In this document: one piece after another, positions 16,183-24,996 of the stretch | Layout of the letters: each line of letters opens with the position of its first letter | Numbering within the stretch: the first letter of the stretch is position 1 | Assembly (NCBI RefSeq): GCF_004117935.1 | Contig: NZ_SDOY01000140.1 | Location: forward strand, 62,001 to 126,000 | From: Streptomyces roseicoloratus | GTDB taxonomy: Bacteria > Actinomycetota > Actinomycetes > Streptomycetales > Streptomycetaceae | Direction of reading: 5' to 3' | Length of the DNA: 64,000 bases | Translations under genes and position numbers: made by a program | Notes under the pieces: generated by a model | What the model saw: only the letters and a program-made list of their open reading frames with translations | Told to the model about the DNA's origin: nothing | Database searches by the model: none

Positions 16183-19100
16183 TCACGCCCGGGCGAGCCG
16201 CAGCGTGAGGAGCTGGAAGGGGCGCAGCTCGACGAGGACGCCGTCGTCGTCGACCGCCGCGTCCTCGTCGTCGCGGGGCCGCTCCAGGAGGTCGCAGCGC
16301 CGGACGGTGGCGAGGGCGAAGCCGGCGGTGAGGCGGGTGCGGGCGCGGGCGCCCCGCGACTCGTAGAGGCGGACGACGACGTCGCCGCTGCCGTCGTCGG
16401 CGAGCTTGACGGCGCTGAGGACCACGGCCTCGTCGCCGACGGTCACCAGGGGCGGCACGTCGGCGCCGCCGGGGACCCGCCGCTCGGGGAGGTTGATGCG
16501 GTAGCCCTCGCGCACCGCGTCGGCCACGCCCGCGCCGGGCACGAGGGCGTGCCGGAAGCGGTGGAGGCCCTGGTCGGTGTGCGGGTCAGGGAAGCGGGGG
16601 GCGCGCAGCAGGGAGACCCGTACGGTGGTGGTCGTGCCGCCGTCGTCCGGCCGTACGGTACGGGTGACGTCGTGGCCGTACGTGGAGGCGGTGACGAGGG
16701 AGACGCCCCAGCCGGGTTCCTCGACGTGCACGAACCTGTGGTTGCAGGCCTCGAACTTGGCCGCCTCCCAGCTGGTGTTGGTGTGGGTGGGGCGGTGGAG
16801 ATGCCCGAACTGCGTCTCGGCGGCGTAGCGGTCGGTGTGCAGGTCGAGCGGGAAGGCGGCCTTGAGGAACTTCTCCGTCTCGTGCCAGTCCACCTCGGTG
16901 CCGAGGTCGACGCGCTTGGCGCCCGCGGTGAGGGTCAGGGTCTGGACGGCGGTCGACGTGCCGAAGGAGCGGGTGACGCGCACGCACGCGGTGTCCGGGG
17001 TGTCGACGGCGACGGTCACCTCGTCGGCTTCGGTGAGGTCGGTGACGGTGTTGCGGTAGAAGCGGTCGACGTCCCAGGCGTCCCACATGTTGGGGAAGTC
17101 GGGGTGCAGCTGGAGGAGGTTGGCGGCGGCGCCCGGGGCGAGGGCCTCACGACCGGTGTCGAGGTCGACGAGGGAGACGAGCAGCCCGCGGCCGTCGACG
17201 GCGGCCCGCAGCAGGCCGTTGTCGAGGACGAAGCCGCCGTCGTCGCGGGGCCGGACGGCGCAGCGGCGGGGCGCGGCGGGCAGCGTGTCGGCGCGGCGGG
17301 CGCCGCCCGCGGGGACGCCGGCGTCCGAGGTGTGCGGGGCGCTGTTGAAGACGACCTCGGCGCCGTCCCGCGCGGGTGTGCCGGCGAGGGCGCGCTGGGC
17401 GCGTTCGACGATCCCGCCGAGTTCCCCGGCCACGGCCGCGTAGGTGCGTTCGGCCTCGCGGTGCACCCAGGCGATGGAGGAGCCGGGCAGGATGTCGTGG
17501 AACTGGTGCAGCAGCACCGTCTTCCAGATGCGGTCCAACTCGGCGTATGGGTAGGGCAGTCCGGTGTGCACGGCGGCGGTGGCGGACCACAGCTCTGCCT
17601 CGCGCAGCAGGTTCTCGCTCGCCCGGTTGCCCTGCTTGGTGCGCGCCTGGCTGGTGAGTGTCGCGCGGTGCAGTTCCAGGTACAACTCCCCCACCCACAC
17701 CGGTGGTTCGGGGTATTCGGCCTGCGCCTTGGCGAAGAACTCGGCGGGCCGCTCCCAGCGGACCGTCGCCGAGCCCTCCAGGTCACGCAGCCTGGCCGCC
17801 TTGGCGATCATCTCACGGGTGGTGCCGCCGCCGCCGTCGCCCCAGCCGGTCGGCGCGAGGGAGTGGCGGGCGCGGCCCTTGTCCTTGAAGTTGCGTACGG
17901 CGTGGGCGATCTCCTTGCCCCGCATGGAGCAGTTGTAGGTGTCGATCGGCGGGAAGTGGGTGAAGATCCGGGTGCCGTCGACGCCCTCCCACCAGAAGGT
18001 GTGGTGCGGGAAGGAGTTGACCTGGCTCCAGGAGATCTTCTGCGTCAGCAGCCACTTCGAGCCGGCCTCCTTGATGATCTGCGGGAGCCCGCCGGCGAAG
18101 CCGAACGTGTCGGGCAGCCAGGCCTCCTGGTTCTCGATGCCGAACTCGTCGAGGAAGAACCGCTTGCCGTGCACGAACTGACGGGCCATCGCCTCGGACG
18201 AGGGCATGTTGGTGTCGGACTCCACCCACATGCCGCCGGCCGGGACGAAGCGGCCCTCGGCGACGGCCTTCTTCACCCGGGCGTAGACCTCCGGCCGGTG
18301 CTCCTTGATCCAGGCGTACTGCTGGGCCTGGGACATGGCGTAGACGAAGTCGGGTTCGTCCTCGAGGAGCGCGGTCATGTTGGCGGTGGTACGGGCCACC
18401 TTGCGGACGGTCTCGCGCAGCGGCCACAGCCAGGCCGAGTCGATGTGGGCGTGGCCGACGGCGCTGATGCGGTGCGCGGAGGGCTCGGCGGGCGAGGCGA
18501 GGACGCCCGCGAGCTCGGCGCGGGCCGCGGCGGCGGTGCCGTTGACGTCCTGGAGGTCGACCGCGTCGAGGGCGCGCTCCACCGCGCGCAGGATGTCCCA
18601 GCGGCGGGCGCCTTCGACCGGCAGCTCCGCCATCAGCTCGCCCAGCACCTCCAGGTCGTTGACGAGCTCCCAGACCGTCTCGTCGAAGACCGCGAGGTCG
18701 AGCCGGGCGAGCCGGTACTGCGGGCGGTCGCCCGCGGTGTCCTTGCCGCCGAGGTCGGTGGGCAGGAAGGGGTGGTAGTCGAGGATCACCGGGTTCGACG
18801 CGGCCTCGACGTGCAGCAGCACCTCCTCGCCGCCGGCCGCCGGGGCGGCGATCCGCACCCACTGGTTGCGGGGGTGGAGGCCCTTCACCGGCGTGCCGTC
18901 GGGGCGGTAGACGAGGCCCTCGCACTGGAAGCCGGGCATGTTGGCGTCGAAGCCGAGGTCGATCAGGGCCTCGACGGTGCGGCCGGCCCACTCCTCCGGC
19001 ACCGTGCCGGACACGGTGAGCCAGCTCGTGCCCCAGGGCGCGCCCCAGGCGTCGCCGACGGCGATCGGGGTGCGGGGGGCGGCGAGGCCCTCGGCGACCG

Positions 19101-19230
19101 GGACGGGTTCGCCGGGGGCGGTCCAGATGCCGGCGTCCAGGGGCACGGAGACGGGGTGGACGGCGGGGCGGATGCGTTCGTCGAGGACGCGCTTGAGGCG
19201 GGACTCGGTGAGGGTGCGGTCGTCGTGCAT
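16183..19230 (-). CDS. GH38 alpha-mannosidase
   Basis: A 1015-residue cytosolic alpha-mannosidase, the usual length of bacterial GH38 enzymes. The zinc site is in SAVGHAHIDSAWLWP (His260, His262, Asp264), the catalytic nucleophile is Asp374 in WLPDTFGF, and a further zinc/substrate His is in LLHQFHDILPGSS. The N-terminal 240 residues are the beta-sandwich typical of the family and the C-terminal half is the large beta domain. It removes alpha-linked mannose from imported N-glycan fragments. It is the last gene of a minus-strand run (binding protein, two permeases, GH5, GH38) and lacks a signal peptide, which fits intracellular trimming after uptake. Confidence 0.93.
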   Translation of the reverse strand: MHDDRTLTESRLKRVLDERIRPAVHPVSVPLDAGIWTAPGEPVPVAEGLAAPRTPIAVGDAWGAPWGTSWLTVSGTVPEEWAGRTVEALIDLGFDANMPGFQCEGLVYRPDGTPVKGLHPRNQWVRIAAPAAGGEEVLLHVEAASNPVILDYHPFLPTDLGGKDTAGDRPQYRLARLDLAVFDETVWELVNDLEVLGELMAELPVEGARRWDILRAVERALDAVDLQDVNGTAAAARAELAGVLASPAEPSAHRISAVGHAHIDSAWLWPLRETVRKVARTTANMTALLEDEPDFVYAMSQAQQYAWIKEHRPEVYARVKKAVAEGRFVPAGGMWVESDTNMPSSEAMARQFVHGKRFFLDEFGIENQEAWLPDTFGFAGGLPQIIKEAGSKWLLTQKISWSQVNSFPHHTFWWEGVDGTRIFTHFPPIDTYNCSMRGKEIAHAVRNFKDKGRARHSLAPTGWGDGGGGTTREMIAKAARLRDLEGSATVRWERPAEFFAKAQAEYPEPPVWVGELYLELHRATLTSQARTKQGNRASENLLREAELWSATAAVHTGLPYPYAELDRIWKTVLLHQFHDILPGSSIAWVHREAERTYAAVAGELGGIVERAQRALAGTPARDGAEVVFNSAPHTSDAGVPAGGARRADTLPAAPRRCAVRPRDDGGFVLDNGLLRAAVDGRGLLVSLVDLDTGREALAPGAAANLLQLHPDFPNMWDAWDVDRFYRNTVTDLTEADEVTVAVDTPDTACVRVTRSFGTSTAVQTLTLTAGAKRVDLGTEVDWHETEKFLKAAFPLDLHTDRYAAETQFGHLHRPTHTNTSWEAAKFEACNHRFVHVEEPGWGVSLVTASTYGHDVTRTVRPDDGGTTTTVRVSLLRAPRFPDPHTDQGLHRFRHALVPGAGVADAVREGYRINLPERRVPGGADVPPLVTVGDEAVVLSAVKLADDGSGDVVVRLYESRGARARTRLTAGFALATVRRCDLLERPRDDEDAAVDDDGVLVELRPFQLLTLRLARA

Positions 19231-19321
19231 GCGGGGTGCTCCCTGGGTGGGCGGGATGGGGGTGGGGCGGCGAGCGTGCGTGCCGGGCGCCGCCGGGCAG
19301 ACGGGACTTTCGACGCACGCC

Positions 19322-20566
19322 CTAACCGAGGTCGTCCAGGGTGACGAGTTCGGTGATGCCGCGGGCCGTCAGGTACGGCTTGTCCGTGGTGTGGGTCGAC
19401 AGGATCGTCGTCGGGCGCGCGCCGTCCGCCGCGAGGCGCATGAAGGCGTCGAACCAGCGGCCTCCCGGGGCGCAGTCCGAACGCTCGGGGCCGTGCTCCG
19501 GCAGGTCGAGGACCAGGGCCGTCGTGCGGGGAGGTGCGGGGGCGTGGCTTTCCGCTGCCACGGCCGCCAGGGTCGTGGCCGTGGGTTTGGGGTGGCGGTC
19601 CGTGGTCAGCAGGCCCAGGGTGTACTCGAGTTCCGGGAAGTCCGCCAGCGCGCGGTCGACGTCGTGGGAGCACCACCATGTGATACCCCACAGGTCGGGG
19701 CAGTCGAGCGCGGCGGTGACGGTCGTCCGGGTGAACGCGGCCGCCTGCCCGGGCGGTACGTGCGGGGCGGGTGCGCCGACCTCCTGGAGCCAGACCGGGC
19801 GGTGGGGGTCCTGGGCCCAGGCCTTGGAGAGTTCGATCAGGTACGCGGCGTGCTGCCCGGCGGCGAAGGAGTCGCCGCCGTACTGCTGCGCGGTGCCGTT
19901 GAAGACCCAGGAGTGGACGGCGGTGGCGCCGCCGATGCGGGCGGCGTGTGCGGGGGTGAAGGGGTGGTCGTCGCGGTACCAGGCGGCGTCGTACGCGGCG
20001 TGCAGGTGGAGCCTGCCGGGTGCGCCGTCCTCGCAGGCGGCGAGCATGCGGCGCAGCCAGCTCGCGGCCCGGTCGGGGGTGACGCGGTCGGGGTCGGGGT
20101 GGGGGTCGCCGGAGAACTGGTCGAACTCGTTGCCGACGGTCATGCCGAGGAAGTTCGGCCGGTCGGCGAGGGAGGCGGCGAGGGTGCGCAGGTAGGTGGC
20201 CTGGCCGTCGAGGACCTCGGGGTCGGTGAAGAGGTTGCGCCGGTGCCAGGTCCGGGTCCAGGACGGCAGGAAGTCGAAGCTGGAGAGGTGTCCCTGGAGG
20301 CCGTCCACCGCGACGTCGAGGGCGAACTCGGCGGCCGCGTCCACCAGTCGGCCCAGCTGGTCGAGGGCCTGGGGCCGGATCAGGGTGCGGTTGGGCTGGA
20401 AGAGCGGCCAGAGCGGGAAGGCGCGGATGTGGTCGAGGCCGAGGGCGGCGACGGAGTCCAGGTCGGCGCGGATCGCCTCGAGGTCGAAGTCGAGCCAGTG
20501 GTGGAACCAGCCCTGGCTGGGGGTGTAGTTGACGCCGAAGCGTGGAGTGGTCCTGTGGTTCGTCAT
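19322..20566 (-). CDS. GH5-type glycosidase, probable beta-mannosidase of N-glycan cores (GH5_18-like)
   Basis: A 414-residue TIM-barrel glycosidase. The family start FGVNYTPSQGWFHHWLDFD is followed by the acid/base region TVGNEFDQF (Glu147) and the nucleophile region VWLQEVGAP (Glu262). A Trp-rich strand GITWWCSHDVD closes the barrel. There is no signal peptide. In bifidobacteria a GH5_18 enzyme in an N-glycan locus cleaves the Man-beta-1,4-GlcNAc left after alpha-mannosidase action; the same neighbours here (GH38, GH85, sugar ABC importer) make that activity the best guess. Subfamily assignment is from memory of motifs and needs a profile search. ATG 20566 is preceded by GGAGGAACCC. Confidence 0.75.
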   Translation of the reverse strand: MTNHRTTPRFGVNYTPSQGWFHHWLDFDLEAIRADLDSVAALGLDHIRAFPLWPLFQPNRTLIRPQALDQLGRLVDAAAEFALDVAVDGLQGHLSSFDFLPSWTRTWHRRNLFTDPEVLDGQATYLRTLAASLADRPNFLGMTVGNEFDQFSGDPHPDPDRVTPDRAASWLRRMLAACEDGAPGRLHLHAAYDAAWYRDDHPFTPAHAARIGGATAVHSWVFNGTAQQYGGDSFAAGQHAAYLIELSKAWAQDPHRPVWLQEVGAPAPHVPPGQAAAFTRTTVTAALDCPDLWGITWWCSHDVDRALADFPELEYTLGLLTTDRHPKPTATTLAAVAAESHAPAPPRTTALVLDLPEHGPERSDCAPGGRWFDAFMRLAADGARPTTILSTHTTDKPYLTARGITELVTLDDLG

Positions 20567-20595
20567 GGGTTCCTCCGGGGATGGGGTTCCTCCGG

Positions 20596-21438
20596 TCATC
20601 CCTTGATCGCGCCTTCCTCGACTCCCTTGAAGAAGAAGCGCTGGAGCGCCGCGAACACCGCCACGACCGGCAGGAAGGCGATCATGGTGCCGGCGGCGAT
20701 CAGGCGGGGGTTGGCCGAGAAGGTGCCGTCGAGGTACTGGAGGCCGACCGTGAGGGTGTAGCGGCCGGGGTCGTCGAGGACGATCAGCGGCCACAGGAAG
20801 TCGTCCCAGGCGGCGATGAACGTGAAGATCACCACGACGCTCAGCATGCCCCGGACGTTGGGCAGGCCCACGTGCACGAGCCGTTGCCACGCGTTCGCCC
20901 CGTCGACGAGCGCGGCGGCGTCGAGCTCGGGCGGTACCGCGCGGAAGGCGGTGTACATGAGCAGCACGTTGAGCATGCCGATCGCGCCGGGCAGGGCGAC
21001 GCCGAGGAGGGTGTCGGTGAGGCCGAGGCTGCGGACCGTCACGTACTGGGAGACGATCGTGACCTCGCCGGGCAGCACCAGCGTGGCGGCGAACAGGCCG
21101 AACGCGAGCCGGGCGCCCCTGAAGCGGAGCCGGGCGAGCGCGAAGCCGGCGAGGGTCGCGCCGACGGCGTTCCCGGCGACCGCGATGCCCGCGACGACCA
21201 GCGAGTTGGCGGCGTAGGTCCACACCGGGATGGTGTCGGCGACCTGCGCGTAATTGGCGAGTGTGGGTGCGTCGGGCAGGAAGGACGGGGTGCGGGACCA
21301 GATGTCGTCGTCCGGTCCCTTGAGCGAGGTGGACAGCTGCCACAGGAAGGGGCCGATGGTGAGGAGCAGGACGAGGAGCAGCAGCAGGTAGCGCACCGTC
21401 CTCTCGCCGGCGCGCGGCGCGCGGCCCGGGGTGGTCAT
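20596..21438 (-). CDS. Carbohydrate ABC transporter permease (MalG type)
   Basis: A 280-residue permease with six membrane segments and the EAA loop DAAALVDGANAWQRLVHVGLPN (interface with the ATPase) near residue 190. The end FFKGVEEGAIKG is typical of MalG-like permeases. It starts 3 nt after the stop of the partner permease gene, so the two are translated together. No ATPase gene is present; as in most Streptomyces sugar importers, the shared ATPase MsiK probably energises it. Confidence 0.92.
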   Translation of the reverse strand: MTTPGRAPRAGERTVRYLLLLLVLLLTIGPFLWQLSTSLKGPDDDIWSRTPSFLPDAPTLANYAQVADTIPVWTYAANSLVVAGIAVAGNAVGATLAGFALARLRFRGARLAFGLFAATLVLPGEVTIVSQYVTVRSLGLTDTLLGVALPGAIGMLNVLLMYTAFRAVPPELDAAALVDGANAWQRLVHVGLPNVRGMLSVVVIFTFIAAWDDFLWPLIVLDDPGRYTLTVGLQYLDGTFSANPRLIAAGTMIAFLPVVAVFAALQRFFFKGVEEGAIKG

Positions 21439-21441
21439 GGG

Positions 21442-22314
21442 TCAGGCCGCCTTCCGGTTGAGCCGGGCGAGGACGAGCATCGGTCCGACGGTGAGGACGA
21501 AGAGCAGGATGCTGAGGGCGGAGGCGTAGCCGATGTGTCCGGTGAAGCCGCGGCTGTACATCTGGATCAGCATGACCACCGACATGTCACGCCCGCCCGG
21601 GCCGCCGGTGCCGTTGGACAGTACGTGGAGCTCGGAGAAGATCCGCAGCGCGGAGACCGAGACGAGGACCGAGATCAGCAGCATCGCGGGGCGGACGCCG
21701 GGCAGGGTGACGTGCCAGAACCGGCGGGTGGCGGAGGCGCCGTCGACGGCGGCGGCCTCATGGAGCTCGCGGCCGACGTTCCCGAGCGCGGACAGGTAGA
21801 TGACCATGTAGTACCCGAGGCCCTTCCACACCGTGAGGGCGATGGCGCTGAAGAGGAGCAGCCAGCGGTCGGTGAGGAAGGAGACGGGCCGGTCGGCCAG
21901 GCCGAGCTGGTGGAGCAGGCCGTTGAGGAGGCCGCGGTCGTCGAGGACCCAGCCCCAGACGAGGCCGACGACGACGGCGGACGCCACGACCGGGGTGTAG
22001 AAGGCGGTGCGGAAGAAGGTGATGCCGGGCAGCCTCTTCTCGACGAGGAGCGCCAGCAGCAGCGGCAGCAGGGTGAGCAGGGGCAGGCAGACGAGGAGGT
22101 AGACGACGCTGTTGACCAGGGCGTCGGTCAGCTGTTCGTCGTCGAGGGCCCGTCGGTAGTTCTCCAGGCCGGTGAAGTGTCCGCCGCCCAGCGGCCGGGC
22201 GTTGGTGAAGGACAGGATCACCGTGTTGACCGCGGGCCACAGGTTGAACACGGCGAGCCAGACCAGTGCGGGACCGGCGAGCAGCCAGGGCGTGAACCAG
22301 CGCCGGTGGGTCAT
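21442..22314 (-). CDS. Carbohydrate ABC transporter permease (MalF type)
   Basis: A 290-residue permease beginning MTHRRWFTPWLLAGPALVWL, with six membrane segments and the EAA loop HEAAAVDGASATRRFWHVTLP. It forms the membrane channel with the downstream permease. It lies 14 nt after the solute-binding protein gene. The substrate should be the glycan fragments released outside the cell by the neighbouring GH85 enzyme; this is inferred from context only. Confidence 0.92.
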   Translation of the reverse strand: MTHRRWFTPWLLAGPALVWLAVFNLWPAVNTVILSFTNARPLGGGHFTGLENYRRALDDEQLTDALVNSVVYLLVCLPLLTLLPLLLALLVEKRLPGITFFRTAFYTPVVASAVVVGLVWGWVLDDRGLLNGLLHQLGLADRPVSFLTDRWLLLFSAIALTVWKGLGYYMVIYLSALGNVGRELHEAAAVDGASATRRFWHVTLPGVRPAMLLISVLVSVSALRIFSELHVLSNGTGGPGGRDMSVVMLIQMYSRGFTGHIGYASALSILLFVLTVGPMLVLARLNRKAA

Positions 22315-22328
22315 GGGATGCCTTTCGT

Positions 22329-23624
22329 TCAGTCCTTCAGCAGTTGGTTGGCGCGGGCGACCGCCGTGTCCAGGGCCTCCTTCGAGGAGGTCTGGCCGCT
22401 GACGGCGAGGGCGATCTGCTGGTTGATCAGGGTCTTGACGGCGTCGTTGGCCTGGACCGGTTCGAGGACGCGCGCGGAGGCGAGGGAGCGGAAGGCGGTG
22501 ACCTTGGCGTCGCCCGCGTTGCTGCCGTCGCTCTTGCCGAAGAAGGGGTCGGAGGCGGAGGCGGTGGTGGACGGGAAGATGCTGGTCTGGCGGGCGAAGG
22601 CGGCCTGGTTCTCCGCGTTGGTGACCCAGCGGGCCAGCGCGAGGGCGGCGGCCGGGTTCCTCGTGTTCTTCGGGACGGACAGGCCCTGGACGTAGAGCGG
22701 CGGGGTGCCCATGGCGGGCGAGGAGACCACCTTGGGGGCCAGGGTCGGGTTGTCGACGGCGAGGCTGGTGATGTAGTTGGCGCCGGCGGTGGTCCAGGCG
22801 GCGGTGCCGGAGGCGAACAGCTTGGTGTTGCCCGCGTAGGTCTCGGTGAGCACGTCCTCGGGCAGCAGGCCCTCCGCGAAGGCGGCGCGGTAGGTGTCGA
22901 GGACGGCGGCGGCCTCGGGGGTGTTGAAGGTGAAGGTCCTGCCGTCGGCGGACATGACCGGCACACCGGCGTTGGCGAGGTCGACGAGGTTGGGCTTGCG
23001 GCTCATCAGGTAGGTCCGGCCGCCGGACTTCTCCTTCACGGTACGGGCGGCCCTGACCAGCTCGTCGAGCGTGGTCGGCGGCTTCTTCGGGTCGAGTCCG
23101 AAGCGGGTGAGCAGCTCGCCGTTCCAGTAGTTGACGTCGGTGTTGAGGTACCAGGGGTAGCCGTAGGTGCCGTCGTGGCCGGGGAAGCGGTAGGCGTCGA
23201 GACCGCCCTTGACGTAGTCGGCGGCGGCCGCGGGGTCGGACTTCCCGATGTCGAGCAGCAGGTTCTGCTTCACCAGGGGCAGCGCGAAGTCCGGCGGCAG
23301 GTTGACGACGTCGGGAAGGGTGCCGCCGGCGGCCTGGCCGAGGACCTTCTCCGAGTAGCCCTCGCCCGGCTGGTCGAGCCATTCGACCTCGACGCCCGGG
23401 TGCTTCTTCTCGAAGCCGGCGATCACCCCTTCCACGTAGGCGGTGAACTTGGGCTTGAGCGCCCAGGTCTGGAGCGAGACCTTGCCCTTGACCTCGCCGC
23501 CGGTGCCGACGGGGCCCGGCGTGCCGGAGTCCTCGGCGCCGCCGAGGCCGCAGCCGGCGAGGGTCAGGGCGGCCAGGACGGCGGCGGTCCACCGGACCGG
23601 CCGGCTCCTTCGGATGTGTCGCAC
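22329..23624 (-). CDS. Extracellular sugar-binding lipoprotein of the ABC importer
   Basis: A 431-residue solute-binding protein of the MalE-like family 1. The signal peptide ends in the lipobox TLAGC with Cys25 as the lipid-modified residue. Mature features include FEKKHPGVEVEWLDQPGEGY and a late WVTNAENQAAFARQTSIFP. It captures the oligosaccharide outside the membrane and hands it to the two permeases. I chose GTG 23624 because AAGGAG lies 9 nt upstream; a longer open frame upstream lacks a signal sequence. It is the first gene of the operon and is preceded by a promoter overlapped by LacI-type operator sequence. Confidence 0.93.
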   Translation of the reverse strand: MRHIRRSRPVRWTAAVLAALTLAGCGLGGAEDSGTPGPVGTGGEVKGKVSLQTWALKPKFTAYVEGVIAGFEKKHPGVEVEWLDQPGEGYSEKVLGQAAGGTLPDVVNLPPDFALPLVKQNLLLDIGKSDPAAAADYVKGGLDAYRFPGHDGTYGYPWYLNTDVNYWNGELLTRFGLDPKKPPTTLDELVRAARTVKEKSGGRTYLMSRKPNLVDLANAGVPVMSADGRTFTFNTPEAAAVLDTYRAAFAEGLLPEDVLTETYAGNTKLFASGTAAWTTAGANYITSLAVDNPTLAPKVVSSPAMGTPPLYVQGLSVPKNTRNPAAALALARWVTNAENQAAFARQTSIFPSTTASASDPFFGKSDGSNAGDAKVTAFRSLASARVLEPVQANDAVKTLINQQIALAVSGQTSSKEALDTAVARANQLLKD

Positions 23625-23685
23625 GAGGGCGTCTCCTTGCTCGGATCGTCGCGGGGGAAGTGCGCGGACCTTGCTCGGTGCTTGA

Positions 23686-23699
23686 CTAAACCGCTCTAG
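23686..23699. promoter_or_regulatory. LacI-type operator downstream of the importer promoter
   Basis: CTAAACCGCTCTAG is a near-palindrome (CTAAA / TCTAG, one mismatch) matching the perfect site at 24860. It lies just after the expected transcription start of the minus-strand importer operon. Confidence 0.65.
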
Positions 23700-23708
23700 C
23701 GATGCGGG

Positions 23709-23738
23709 ACTATCCTCCCGGCTAAACTCCGGTGTCAA
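23709..23738 (-). promoter_or_regulatory. Promoter of the glycan importer operon with internal operator half-site
   Basis: On the minus strand TTGACA (23738-23733) and GATAGT (23714-23709) are 18 nt apart. The spacer contains GCTAAAC (23721-23727 on the plus strand), a half-site of the same operator found at 23686 and 24860. Confidence 0.6.
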
Positions 23739-23776
23739 GAGAGCGTGCGGAAACGCGCAGGACGAGGGAGCGCCCG

Positions 23777-24811
23777 ATGGCCCGACCGACCATCGCCGAC
23801 ATCGCCAGGGAGGCGGGCGTCTCGAAGGGCGCGGTCTCCTTCGCGCTCAACGGCCGTCCGGGCGTCAGCGAGGCGACCCGGGAGCGCATCCTGCGGGTCG
23901 CCGAGCGGATGAACTGGCGTCCGCACAGCGCGGCCCGCGCCCTGGGCGGGGCGCGGGCCGGCGCCGTCGGCCTCGTGCTCGCCCGGCCCGCCCGGACGAT
24001 CGGCCTCGAACCCTTCTTCGGCCAGCTGCTGTCCGGGCTCCAGGCGGCGCTCTCCACCCGCGGCACGGCCCTCCAGCTGCTCGTCGTGGAGGACACGGCC
24101 GCGGAGATCGAGGTGTACCGGAGGTGGGCCTCGGAGCACCGGGTGGACGGATTCGTCCTGGTCGACCTCCAGGTGCGCGATCCGCGCGTGCCCGTCCTCG
24201 AGGAACTCGGGGTGCCGGCCGTGGTCCTCGGCGGACCCGGCAGGCACGGGCGGCTGCCCGCCGTGTGGGCCGACGACCGGGAGGCGATGACCTCGATCGT
24301 CGAGTACCTGGCGGCCCTCGGACACCGCCGCATCGCCCATCTCGCCGGTCTGCCCTCGTTCCAGCACACCCGGCGCCGGATCCGGGCGGTACGGGACGCG
24401 GCGCGCCGGCTCGGACTCGACGAGGCGGTGTCCGTGCCGACGGACTTCAGCGACGCGGAGGGCGCGGCGGCCACCCGCGCCCTGCTGGCCCGGCCGGGAC
24501 GGCGACGGCCGACGGCGCTGGTGTACGACAGCGACGTGATGGCCGTGGCGGGACTCGGGGTCGCCGCCGAGATGGGCGTCGCGGTGCCGGGCGAGGTGTC
24601 GGTCGTGTCGTTCGACGACTCGGCCCTCGCCCGGATCGTCCACCCCGCGCTCACCGCGCTGTCCCGCGACACCTTCGCCCTCGGCGAGCAGGTGGCGACG
24701 GTCCTGCTCGCGGTGATCGACGACCCGGCGTCGGCAGCGCGGGACATCAGGAACCCGACACCGCGGCTCACGGTCCGCGAGAGCACGGCGGGGCCGGCGG
24801 AGGGGCGATAG
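23777..24811 (+). CDS. LacI family repressor of the glycan locus
   Basis: A 344-residue LacI/GalR regulator. The N-terminal helix-turn-helix reads TIADIAREAGVSKGAVSFAL, followed by the hinge RPHSAARALGG and a periplasmic-binding-protein-like sugar domain with FDDSALARIVHPALT. ATG 23777 has GAGGGAG 6 nt upstream. It is divergent from the importer operon and upstream of the GH85 gene. CTAAA-type palindromes overlap or adjoin both promoters, so it most likely represses the importer and the secreted glycosidase until a glycan-derived sugar is present. Confidence 0.92.
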   Translation: MARPTIADIAREAGVSKGAVSFALNGRPGVSEATRERILRVAERMNWRPHSAARALGGARAGAVGLVLARPARTIGLEPFFGQLLSGLQAALSTRGTALQLLVVEDTAAEIEVYRRWASEHRVDGFVLVDLQVRDPRVPVLEELGVPAVVLGGPGRHGRLPAVWADDREAMTSIVEYLAALGHRRIAHLAGLPSFQHTRRRIRAVRDAARRLGLDEAVSVPTDFSDAEGAAATRALLARPGRRRPTALVYDSDVMAVAGLGVAAEMGVAVPGEVSVVSFDDSALARIVHPALTALSRDTFALGEQVATVLLAVIDDPASAARDIRNPTPRLTVRESTAGPAEGR

Positions 24812-24848
24812 ACGGCCGACGGAGGGGCGACCGACTGCCGACGCCCTC

Positions 24849-24877
24849 TTGACCGGTCTGCTAAAGCCGTTTAGCCT
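24849..24877 (+). promoter_or_regulatory. Promoter of the GH85 gene
   Basis: TTGACC (24849-24854) and TAGCCT (24872-24877) are 17 nt apart, and the LacI-type operator at 24860-24875 covers the spacer and -10 region. Confidence 0.55.
24860..24875. promoter_or_regulatory. LacI-type operator, GCTAAAGCCGTTTAGC
   Basis: Perfect inverted repeat GCTAAA-N4-TTTAGC. It has the form of LacI-family operators, shares its core with the site at 23686, and lies between the lacI-like gene and the GH85 gene. Confidence 0.8.
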
Positions 24878-24996
24878 CCGCACCGGACGGGGTCCGTACG
24901 GCCACCGCACGGTCGGCCCCGGCCGCGCACCCCCCGCACCATCGCGCCACCGGCACCACCAGCCCCTTCCCCCTCCGCTGGACCACCGGAGCTCCG

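Noticed and set aside
20542-24786. Long Glu/Gly/Val-rich plus-strand frames across the ABC importer and binding-protein genes
   Set aside because: They are the antisense of well-recognised permease and lipoprotein genes and have the typical antisense composition.
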